From: Agapanthus africanus
Taxonomy: Eukaryota; Streptophyta; Magnoliopsida; Asparagales; Amaryllidaceae
Assembly: GCA_030015575.1 (NCBI GenBank)
Contig: JASDDO010000026.1
Span: 449,291,096-449,355,095 of the forward strand
Reading direction: 5' to 3'
Length of the DNA stretch: 64,000 nucleotides
Made by a program: the position numbers and the translations under genes. Every line of letters starts with the position of its first letter. Position 1 is the first letter of the stretch. Of the stretch, positions 12,001 through 21,433 are shown piece by piece. Below the pieces are notes generated by a model. It searched no databases. It was not told the DNA's origin and saw only the letters and a program-made list of their open reading frames with translations.

Positions 12001-12542
12001 CTTTTCTTTTCATTTCTTGTGAAACCAAAAAGGTGGGGACATGGGGATTGGGGCTGCCCATATTTGTCCAGCAAGAGGGGGAGGGAGAGGTGGTGTGTTT
12101 GTGTGTGAAGCAATGAACACCAAACACCAATTCAATATGCACCAAAACCCTTTTATTTTCACAAAATAAGACTTTTTCTTCAATATTTTCTAAAACCGAT
12201 TAACAACTTCATTTCATTTCAAAAACAACGTGTTAAAATTTTGTTTGATTTGTTGTGATGCACAAAATTTGTTTCAACCCATTCCAATTTATAATTTTCC
12301 CTAATTAAATGTATTAGTGACGGCTTAAAATAATATTAAAATAATTAATTTCGGAAAAAAAATTCAGAAATTTAGAAATTTTACCAGGGGCTCAATAAAC
12401 ACCAAATACTTGCAATTACATAGCTAGAATATGTATATTTAATTTTATAATAAAGATATTTGTATTTTGACTTTTTATAGAAAACCCCATTATTTTACCG
12501 TTTTTCCTAAATTTCACCAAAACGATTTTCAAAACGTTACAA

Positions 12543-12555
12543 TCTTCCCCCTTAA
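12543..12555 (-). promoter_or_regulatory. Polypurine tract of element H
   Basis: On the reverse strand TTAAGGGGGAAGA lies directly before the LTR start TGTAACG. The same tract precedes the 3' LTR of F (34463-34473). It primes plus-strand cDNA synthesis in living members. Confidence 0.85.
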
Positions 12556-13210
12556 AGAAATTCGGTCCCCGAATTTAAATTAAAAACTCCCCCATATACT
12601 AAAACATCTAAGCAAAACCATCAAGTCGTCGGGGCTCCGAAATAGTAAATACATAAAACAAATCGTAGCGCAGCGCATGCGCATGAAAAATGAGCATATA
12701 ACTCAAAATCAAAACTCCGTCAAGCATCTCGCAATCATCGGAGTCATGGTAAAGACACAAATGTCAAATCCAATACAAAACCAATACGATATAATTCGAA
12801 ACTCTGCACGTAAATATCAAATCTATATATGTAAATATGCGAAGGAAATTCATGCCAAATTTTTAAAGTCGCTATGCAATGCGCATAACAATGCACAGTG
12901 GCGGACGTCTATCATAAGAAAATGACCATATACATATATACCTTTTGTTTAAAATGTACGTTCCGCCGTTTTGGAAATAATTTAGAAGGGTTTCCTTGTT
13001 TTAAATGTTTCGTGTCATATCAGACACGTAGATAAATACTGAGACTATAGCTCGCTTTTGGAATTTCCTTCGATAGCTATCAATGCATGCAAAATACATT
13101 CAGGTACTGTCCTCTGAGTAGTCCTGCTCAGTACGAAAACACATAGCAAATATCATAACAACGTACTGCTCTATAAGAAATCAATCCCAAAATACGCATA
13201 TGAATACTAC

Positions 13211-13297
13211 GTGCGTCTGGTGCGCACGGAAATAAAAATCCATATATGTGCCATATATACGCACAGAAACAACATCTAAGTGCATCAGGTGTGCACG
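13211..13297 (-). other. Pair of small hairpins with a common loop in H interior
   Basis: At 13211-13227 GTGCG and CGCAC flank TCTGGTG. At 13280-13296 GTGCA and TGCAC flank TCAGGTG. The loops are alike and the last stem pair differs in a compensatory way (G-C versus A-T). Two copies are little evidence, so this is only a suggestion of RNA structure. Confidence 0.4.
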
Positions 13298-13728
13298 AAA
13301 CATCTGTCAAGGGCAACAACTATGTAAAAATCGTAAATACTCAGTAGGTGCAACCATGGCATATGAAAACAGATATCATGAAACTCAATCACCAAAATCA
13401 ATCATGCGAATAGATCACCCAAAATACCGAAATCAAATATGGCGGAATAGTCCCCGCTCAAGCACTTCCTCTAAGAACCTCGGGCCAACTGTCGTGGGCA
13501 CTCATAGCATGTCTCGTCGACGATCCTGAACTCTGGCCTGCCGGCGTGCACAACATGACCACTCCTGGGTCCTAGTCTTCTCGCAATTCATTCCAGAAAG
13601 GTGCTGTCGAGACCTTTCCCAAATCTCGTCTCTGCCGAACTGTCCGGAAATCATCATCCTTTACTATATCTGTTTCTTGTTCCGGAACGGCTGCATACTC
13701 ATCACGACTCCTGCTGGAAGGTATATCC

Positions 13729-15846
13729 TGTTGGAGATAGTGCCCTCAGAGTCAATTATTGGGTCACAGGCACGTGATTGCAATGATTGAGGGGAGGACC
13801 TATCCCGGTAGGACAGTCTTACTCGAGATGATAGTATGCTATCTGGTTTACCTTTATCATCGTGTACTGCTTTAGGTGACATGACACGTCGCTATTGCAC
13901 GTTGATAGAGCCCCTTGGATTCTTGCTTGACTTCCAGCAGTATGAGGGCGATCATATAAGTGGGAGCTGGGGTCTACAAGCACATCCTTAAAAGGTCCCT
14001 AGTCGTGGGAGTTTCGAGACAGGGCATCGATACTCCGGAGTAGACTAGTGTATACAGTCGAGACCCCGACGAGGGGCGGTGGCCGGTCTTACAAGCCACT
14101 GGTGTCAGTTGGTTCACCTAAGATGTATACAGGTGCTCATTGGGTTATGAGTACACCGGACAGGACTCGCCGGGAACCTGCTAGTTGGGATTATACCAGA
14201 CGTCAGATAGCAGTTCCCAGGTGACATGTGTACAGGTTAGTTCATCGACCTGGGATCGTCATTTGTCTCGTGTGAGTTCCCACTGTACTTTGATTACTAC
14301 CCTACCACGGCTCAAAGGAGTCGTGCAAACAGGTTTTAGTTGGGTACAGTCCCGAGCCACATGGAGGCAGTGAGCGGATCTGCAGGGGTTCGTCTCTCCC
14401 GGTATTGGGGGTGAGGTCGTGCTGTGTCTAGGAGAGCCAGAACATGAAAAGTCCTTGGCCAAGGCAGGAGATTTGCTGGTAGGTATTCCAGTAGTATCTC
14501 AGGGTGTTCTGGGCTACACTCCGACACGACTTGTACCGCTTTTGGGGGTCTGACTTTTACCAACCCCCTAGGCCCGCCATGCGATGCTCATAGACGAACG
14601 GACCGGACTGTACGGATATTGTCACTGACAGGCTCAGTAGGATGTCAGGATGAGTTCGCTCATCGACGTCCCTTTTGGTCAATACCTGGTGGCCCGTCAC
14701 GTATTGGCTTATACCTCTGACGTGCTAGTGGTTAAATCCACAGCCACAGTATTGACGAGTCTTTAGAGTCCACCACACAGACAGTTACTCAAGTTTCGGG
14801 CGAAACGCTGTAGAGGCCGTATGGAGATATGGCAGGGTTCGATCAGATACGTGCGGTATTGCACGGATCGTGATCGGACGGTTTTTACTAGCCGGCTTTG
14901 GCTTAAGCCGGATACTAGTATTTGATAGTGTAGTTTTGTCTCTTTGCATTTGTATTCAGTGGGAATACAAATGCGGGCATGTATTTGCAGTAGTGGGGTT
15001 TTCCTGTAATTTATTACGGGATCGGTTTTATGAAGTTGCCAGTTTGCATTCCGTTCCGGCCGGTTTTCTTTCATTCCTTCTCGGCCGGGCTTTTTGATGG
15101 AGGGTGTTAATTGCAAGTTCGCAATTAACATTATGTGAGGGGTTTCTTTGCATAAGTGTTCCTTTGTCATGATGAGATGCTTTTTGCATCACTTCATTAT
15201 CTTTTCTTATGATGGTTTGTGAAAGGAAATGGTTGTGACCATTTTCATTTTGATTTATCATTTCTTTTTCACTTGATAATTCTTGGTGAATTGTTTTTCT
15301 CTCTCCAATCTATTTTTCATCCTTGAGAGGCCGGCCACTTTGGAGAGGAAGAAGAGAGAGAGGTTGATATATGTGATATATATTCTTCATCTCATTTCAT
15401 GCTTTGTTGCTTGAAAAATCCCAAGCTTCATTCATTCATTCTCCTCCTCAAATCCCTCCACCAAGGGCAACTTCATGAACCCCAAGAGAGACAAGCATAC
15501 TACACTATTCTATAGCAAGCCTTGGACGCGTCGGCTAGCCAACTTCGCGCCCGAGTTGCCTCGGTCAAGAGGCGGGAGCCCGTAAAACATTCCGGCTACG
15601 TGGTGCCCTTTTTGACGAGCGAGGAGGTGACGGAGATCCGCGGGAGATCGGAGTGGAGACGAAGACCGAAGGACACGGATCGTTTGGTATAGCATCTCTA
15701 CTCTTTTCATTTTGCTAGCTAGCTAGGTTAATGGCCCGATCCGGGTGAAAAGTCCGCGGTGGTGCCGGTTGCAAAGTCCGCAAAGTTTTTGTTTTCCGCG
15801 TTTTCCGGCGTCGGATCGACGGCCGGGGCGCCCCCGCGGGCTTACA
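13729..15846 (+). mobile_element. Copia element B (Angela-like), 5' LTR
   Basis: This 2118-bp LTR runs from TGTTGGAGATAG to GGGCTTACA. Its partner is 21434-23551, at a constant offset of 7705. I see a single mismatch between the copies, so the insertion is very recent (under ~50,000 years if 1.3e-8 per site per year holds). The target-site duplication is TATCC at 13724-13728 and 23552-23556. The LTR core around 14280-14520 is recognisably shared with the A-type LTR (for example GGTACAGTCCCGAG and TCGTCTCTCCCGGTAT), although the flanks differ. Frames inside it recur word for word in the 3' LTR and are not genes. Confidence 0.95.
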
Positions 15847-15847
15847 A

Positions 15848-15859
15848 TGGTATCAGAGC
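15848..15859 (+). promoter_or_regulatory. Primer-binding site of element B
   Basis: TGGTATCAGAGC lies one base after the 5' LTR end and is complementary to the 3' end of initiator-methionine tRNA, the usual Copia primer. The site is intact. Confidence 0.92.
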
Positions 15860-16021
15860 CAGGCCATTAACTTACCCTAGCTTGCTCTAGCGCGTTTAGA
15901 ACTCGATCGAACAAAAACCCGAAAACCGTATTTTTTTGTGCACATGTGTTCTCTGTTAAAATTTTTTGAGCTCCTAAAATTTTTCTGGTGATTGCAGAGA
16001 CATGTACAACAAATTATAAGA

Positions 16022-16141
16022 ATTCTGGGAAAATACGATCCACTGATTCCTCACTTCGACCGCGGAAGCGCGGCCAAACCCCTGGTTTGGCCGCGCTTGC
16101 GCGGCGGAAAAGAGGAATCGTGGAACCATATTTTCCCAGTA
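16022..16141 (+). other. Long GC-rich leader hairpin of element B
   Basis: This ~120-nt inverted repeat starts 160 bp after the PBS. The inner arms CGCGGAAGCGCGGCCAAACC and GGTTTGGCCGCGCTTGCGCG surround a few-base loop. The outer arms CTGGGAAAATA and TATTTTCCCAG close it. Comparable hairpins sit in the same leader position of C, D and A with different sequence. This position is where packaging or dimerisation signals lie in retroelements, but the role here is inferred. Confidence 0.8.
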
Positions 16142-16889
16142 AGCTTATGTGTTGAAAATAGGGCATTTGGGATATTTTCTTTGGGCCCAGATTTTCTGTA
16201 AGTGCTACAGTAGTGTGTGGGGCCCACTTTGATAAATTTGTTCGATCGGATTTTTTAAACATGCCAGTTCACAGTTTTTACTTTATATCTGCGACCGTGA
16301 ATGTCACTTGATCGGTAAATCCCGTCTAACTGCTATAGCCCGGTTAGACGGATTTGCGAACGTGACTTTCACGTTGATGTTCTGTGATTGTACTGTATTG
16401 TTGCGGATCGGTCGTGGGGATAGCCTGGTTGCAGTGGTAGTACAGTTCTGTTTTATATGTACATTTGATATTGCGGGGCGAGCGTCCGACATGTGGACTG
16501 CCGTCACTGCCTGTTTGTATTATTATTTTGGGGCACGACCAGGTTGCGGTCGATATACCCATTGTATGTATATTTTACTTTCTGTACTAGGTTTACCCCG
16601 CGGAGGGGTGCACGGATAGCCGGGTTCTAGAGGGCAACAAGCCCGCATCTCATGGCGTTGAGACCGAGGGGGCTTCACTCTAGAATTGGCGGGCTATTCG
16701 CCGCACTCGTAGGGGGTATAGGGTTGACCCAGATGGGGTGCTCAAGTTACCGGATTCCGTGAAGTGCTGGGTGGTCCATTCACGTTGCTGAAGGGGGCTG
16801 CCTCGCTTCAGGTTTTGGCGGGTAACTTGCCGCGCCCGTAGGGGTCTAGGATTTCATTGCACAGGCTATCCACACGACCAGGGGAACGT

Positions 16890-16919
16890 CGGGTTTCAGT
16901 AGTGGCTCTGTGAAACCCG
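16890..16919 (+). other. 9-bp leader hairpin of element B
   Basis: CGGGTTTCA (16890-16898) pairs with TGAAACCCG (16911-16919) around a 12-nt loop. The counterpart in element A has a different but still fully paired 9-bp stem (60290-60323). Confidence 0.7.
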
Positions 16920-17271
16920 GGGATCCCAGATATCTGTATTGATCTGTGTTGCTATACATTTCTGTGTTGCATTTTATCACGCCTTGAGCGAAATACTATA
17001 TATTGGTATATTATATATATACTAGTAGATGTTGTATATGTTTTTCATCCGCGCTAGTCCAGTCCCCGCTCTGTCGTTAGTTAGCTAACCTAACGGGTGA
17101 TGACGGGACCCAGTGGCGAATGCGGATGGCATATACGTACGTCAGTATATTTTCGTTCTTTGTGGTGTGATCAATTGATGGGACTGCATTGATTCGGATC
17201 AATGCAAGTTAAACAAACCTAATCTGATGTTGTTGGAACACTTTTCAAAAAGCTGTTATTGCAAGGACGTT

Positions 17272-17513
17272 CACTTTTGCTTTGCACCGTGGTATTCATT
17301 TGGAATATCCTGCTCCTCAGTCGATGAGGCAAGGGCCGAGATCCCTTCACCGGGAGTGACCCCTTGGACAGAAGTTTGCGTCAGGGCAGTAACTTCACTA
17401 TAGCCGATCACTTTTGCTTTGCACCGTGGTATTCATTTGGAATATCCTGCACCTCATTCTACGGGGAAAGAGCCGAGATCCCTTCACCGGGAGTGACCTC
17501 TTTAGCAAAGGTT
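17272..17513 (+). other. Two tandem leader hairpin units in element B (137-bp period)
   Basis: Two direct repeats begin at 17272 and 17409. Each ends in a hairpin whose inner 25 nt contain CCCTTCACCGGG. The outer arms are CAAGGG/CCCTTG (17330-17335 and 17361-17366) in the first and AAAGAG/CTCTTT (17467-17472 and 17498-17503) in the second. The arms differ yet remain paired. A smaller hairpin, GGTATTC with GAATATCC, lies earlier in each unit. Confidence 0.8.
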
Positions 17514-17640
17514 GTCGTCACTATATTTCTAAAAAGCTATCCATTCCTTCAACGATATCAAGTTCACTACGTTAAAGGTTTTCGCCAGAAACCATTCGTA
17601 GCCCTCCGTCGTTTCATATGGGTAGTCAATAGTATTCAAG

Positions 17641-17850
17641 CTGTGTTTGTTGGCCTTAGTCAAGGCACAGTGTTTGGTAGCTATTGGGTATTCATATGCT
17701 GCATAGATAGATGCGTTGGTTTGGGACAGTCGTATAGCCTTGTTGGCCTTAGTCAAGGGCTTGTACGGGTGGGTTCAAATCAACCTGGACAATGACGGGT
17801 AGAACTTGACATGTGACTTATGATTTGTTGGCCTTAGTCAAGGTCATAAG
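17641..17850 (+). other. Triple leader hairpin array of element B
   Basis: There are three hairpins, each showing the loop TTTGTTGGCCTTAGTCAAGG or a close variant. The stems are CTGTG/CACAG (17641-17670), AGCC/GGCT (17736-17761) and CTTATGA/TCATAAG (17817-17850). The loop is almost invariant while the stems differ and stay complementary. The same array occurs in C, D and A. Confidence 0.82.
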
Positions 17851-18129
17851 AGCATGGGGCAAAAATCCACATCGGGAGTTTCAAAAGAACTGAAACTTGC
17901 CAGATATGCGCATACCTTCTGGAGTGTGATAACGTGAGCGGATTCCGTCACGTTATCATGCGATGAGAGTTGGATCCCGATTCCCACTGATGAGTTGGTT
18001 TACTCCTCGGGTTATCCCGGCTAATTCTTCTTTCAGGTTTGGGGAAGAATTTGACGTTACAGTGGGAGGTTTCCAGATTAGATAAAGTGACAACCATTCT
18101 GATCTAGGTTAGAGTGCACGCTGAGTGTT

Positions 18130-18152
18130 TCTTTTCTCTCTCTCTCTGGCAG
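18130..18152 (+). promoter_or_regulatory. Pyrimidine tract plus CAG before gag in element B
   Basis: TTTCTTTTCTCTCTCTCTCT followed by GGCAG resembles a 3' splice site. Counterparts lie at 49113-49152 (D), 40868-40885 (C, minus) and 58917-58936 (A, minus), with variable CT length. BARE elements are known to make spliced RNA, but this site has not been shown to be used. Confidence 0.4.
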
Positions 18153-21100
18153 CGACCATTGACCCGACCCTAGACTATGACTCAGTGACCAAGTTAACCG
18201 AACCTTCTTAACACTGGCTTTTGGATTGTCAGAGTTGCAAACCTCTTTGCCACTCCTACTTTTACCCTTTTCTCCGGGACACCCCGTATTACTACGAACG
18301 TCCACTTCCATTGGACAAAACCATCGTATGGTTATATACGAACTCGAAGGACTTCGAGGATGGTTTCTGGTTCTGGAGAAAAAGGAATAAAGTACATTCA
18401 GTTGTCTTTTCTTTTCACCTTCTCTCAGGTTGCGAGTACTCCTTGGTTTAGGAGTAGTACACCTATTACGCAAATTGGATAGTCTTCTTCCAGACCCTAG
18501 GCTGGTGCCGACCGGTAGGGAATGAAGAAAGCCAATTAGCCTAAACGATGTACAGAAGGTATTAAGTTCAGACAAAGCAAGGGATTAGTAAGAGGGCAAA
18601 GTAAATTGCGACTGCTATTCACGACCAAACCATGTACTTCTTTGTCAATCCTAAATCACCTATGAATTAAGTTCATTCGGTTGTCTTTTATCCTCACCTT
18701 CTCTCGCATTGCGAGTGCTCCTAGGACTAGGACAGTACACCCATTATGCTTATTGGATAGTCTTCTTCCAAACCATAGGCTGGTGCCGAACGGTAGGGAA
18801 GGAAGAAAACCATTTGGCCTGAAGGGGTGTACAGAAGGTAATGACTAAAGACATGTAAAGGGATTTGGAGAGATGGCAAAGAATTATATAGTTATAGTTG
18901 TGAATCTGGATAATGGAAGAGGCATTACTAAGAATACCAGGATACCCCATCGAAACATCTCAATGTTTCAGTTCCACTGTGTACTGTTAAAAGAAAACTG
19001 ATTTCCTGATTAGACACTTACTCCAGGGTATGTATTTACCAGGTATGAGTCTCACATCTGTATGGTTTTACAGATGATGAAGGAGAGTAAGTTATTGGGA
19101 ATTAGGTGACCATCCTCATTATATCGGGATTCGTTGTAATCGGTGATATTTGAGGAAGTCACCTGGGTTGTTTGCCGGTCGGCAAATATTTGGTTTTGAA
19201 TATCCGTTGTTATGCACCAATTTCAAATTGATATATCTGTACGTCTATTTTTATAGAGTGAGACATATTTTTTTGAAATTATGTCTATGACATTTACCTA
19301 TACCAGTGGATGGTTAGGTAAGGAGCATTGAACAACGGTGTAATTCTTCTTAACCAAAAGTACAGTTTTCAACCTACGACACACAGTGAATGAGTCACCA
19401 GACTCAGGGGACTTATACAGAGTATTGTATATTGTCCAGTGTCCATTAGGACAGAGGGGTTGGTCCTCGTACTATATTCTGTTTACTTTTAACTTCTCTA
19501 GTTCTTAGACATGTGTTCGTAGAAACACAGGGTCTAAGTTTTGAGGAGTTATAGGTATATGAATAAAGTAGAGAACCAGGTGTTGCAAGTATCGGGATTC
19601 TTCAAGGAGATCGAAGATGTAGATACTTGTGAATGGTATTCAGTTGATAGTAATGATTAAGAGAACTAGCTTCTTTTTCAGGTTACTCATAATTGGAAGT
19701 ACTCCTAAGTTGAGTAACGCTGATCGGCCTCTCTCCATTTAGTTGACATGCACTGGAGACAGCTGCATGATTTGAATCTGGTTCAATTAAATCAGTGCCT
19801 CTGTTTCTTGGATATAGAACAGTTCATATCTTGACATTGTTAAGATACGGGGAGTTGTCTGGCTTATGCTTAAAACCAGACTCTGGACAACTCAAGGCAC
19901 GTTTCAGTAGTGGCTGTTTGTGGGTTGACCCGGGCTATGACGAGGGTTGATTTTCTACCATCTGGAAGATCAATAGTGATATTGTTCTTGACTCGCCACA
20001 GTTTTATCAAAAATGGATTTTTTCAGAAAAACAGTAGTGGGAGTATGGTAGAACTGGAAGTGATTCCAGAACCGCAAACGATTACTGAAGATTTGATAAG
20101 AACCTAAAGATTCAATCTGGTTTGACATTCCATTGGCCACTCCGCAAATAAGGTGGGTAACCTCAAGCACCCGAGAGGTACTTCGGTATGCTCAAGGACG
20201 GTGGCAGGGAGGTTCTTGTTTACCCAGACTTGCCATTGCTGTTGTTCCAGGCTGCGAGACCCGGCGGGAGGATGAGTATAGCGTCGTTCTAAACTTGCTT
20301 TAGAAGCGTACGTGTATATGACTCTGCCAGAGGGTTGTCGTAGTCAGTGGGAGCAGCGGAAGCATTGGTGGATATCAGGCTTATGTCTATTTATAGACTA
20401 GAGCAGATATAGCGGAGATAGATCATCTATTTCTGATGTGACAGTCATAGGTTTGACTTCATCAGAATAGGGGATGGATCTGTTAAGAAGGTAGTAGGGT
20501 GTGATGTCCTGGTATTTGATGACATACACAGAGTAGGAAGTGATATCCCTATACTACGATCGGTTATACCTTGGTCGTCACACAATAGTTTCTCCACATA
20601 GGATTTGGATATTATATCAGACATTCTGGTTACTAGATCTATAGATTTAGATCTAGATTTGGGTGGTTTCCCAATCTGGGTACTTTGACAGCATTCTATG
20701 AGTATTTAGAATGGACGACTCCTGGCACGGTAGTGTACCTGCAGGTAATGGAGTCACCCTCTCTAAAGGTGTCTTACAGACTAAAGGGGAGAGGGACACG
20801 CATGATTGACAGATCACTTTCTTAGGCAACTGAGTCAATCATGAGATGTCAAGTACCACACCAGATGTTGTTCTTGCAGTAGGTGCAATAAGTTGATATT
20901 AATCCAATCCTGGAGAAACAGTCGGAAGCAGTTTTAGAACATAAGTGGATGTTCTAGGGATATGATAACGGTAGTCTTCTTCGGTAGACAGTTATCATTC
21001 CAGGCTTCCAAGGTGACCTGGATGACAGAGTGGCTGTCAGAGTTATAGTTTTCCCTCTGACGAGGGGCAGTATTTTGGACAGGTGGATACTGAGGGAAGG

Positions 21101-21420
21101 CATGGCGCAGGACACTGATTAAGTTCAGTTGTCGATACAGTCTAAGAAGTTTGGATTTGGAGTTCACTTATGAGCTAGGTCCCATCAGACATCCAGACAT
21201 TCTAAGACAGGTATTGCTCATTTCGGGAGATAGTTTTCTCTGCGAACATGAGATATAGAGAGACATAGAAAGAAACATCAAAGCGGATCCACTCACTGAG
21301 GCTATTCCTCGAACGCAATAGTTTCGCAAACGGGCTTTGTGAGACTGACTAGTAGAGGAGTTGGGTGTTCGGTATCACACGGGCTGTGAGTATGCGACAT
21401 CGCAATAATTAGCCTCGAGT

Positions 21421-21432
21421 GCAAGTGGGAGA
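21421..21432 (+). promoter_or_regulatory. Polypurine tract of element B
   Basis: GCAAGTGGGAGA precedes the 3' LTR terminus TGTTGG. The same tract is seen in C (37420-37432, minus) and A (56107-56121, minus). Confidence 0.88.
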
Positions 21433-21433
21433 T

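Larger units (their letters stand above)
7978..12541 (-). mobile_element. Gypsy element H, 3' LTR (Tekay-like, non-autonomous)
   Basis: This 4564-bp LTR runs, on the reverse strand, from TGTAACGTTTTG (ends at 12541) to CGGGACGTGACA (begins at 7978). Its partner is 24784-31571 with an inserted solo LTR removed (about 4560 bp). The termini resemble those of F. The two H LTRs differ by roughly 3-4% in the parts I compared, which fits insertion after F. TSD TGTTG flanks H. The stretch holds no gene. Small frames at 11661-12113 and 11860-12108 recur in the other LTR and lie in the transcribed leader region. Confidence 0.88.
12542..13728 (-). mobile_element. Element H interior, 3'-side remnant (no coding domain seen)
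   Basis: About 1.2 kb lies between H's polypurine tract and the insertion site of Copia B. I recognise no gag, RT, RNase H or integrase motif on the minus strand. It contains a 10-bp palindrome GCGCATGCGC at 12673-12682 and two small hairpins near 13211 and 13280. With the 1.2 kb on the other side of B, H's own interior is only about 2.4 kb, so H is best called a non-autonomous large retrotransposon derivative. Confidence 0.75.
15847..21433 (+). mobile_element. Copia element B interior: structured leader plus decayed gag-pol
   Basis: The interior is 5587 bp. About 2.3 kb of leader (to ~18150) carries PBS and several predicted RNA hairpins. The rest matches the order of a Copia gag-pol region only in scattered short motifs, for example GCLAYA-like coding near 19850 and the ADPLTEA-like RNase H end near 21285. 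It is broken many times, with no long frame left. A direct duplication of ~275 bp lies in the gag-side part (compare 18390-18560 with 18667-18840). Because the LTRs are almost identical, this decay must predate the insertion. The element probably moved with proteins supplied by a relative. Confidence 0.85.

Noticed and set aside
11661-12113. 150-residue minus-strand frame with a counterpart at 30693-31174 as a possible host gene
   Set aside because: Both copies are at the same place in the two LTRs of element H, with low-complexity composition and differing ends. It is LTR leader sequence.
14763-15170. 135-residue open frame on the minus strand, repeated exactly at 22468-22875, as a possible gene family
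   Set aside because: It lies inside the two near-identical LTRs of element B, so the repeat is the LTR pair itself. No domain is recognisable, and the frame is not kept in C's and D's LTRs.
17641-17850. Evenly spaced repeats as a CRISPR-like array
   Set aside because: Only three units per element, spacing 85-93 bp, in plant retrotransposon leaders, with repeats enclosed by differing inverted arms. This is an RNA-hairpin array, not CRISPR.
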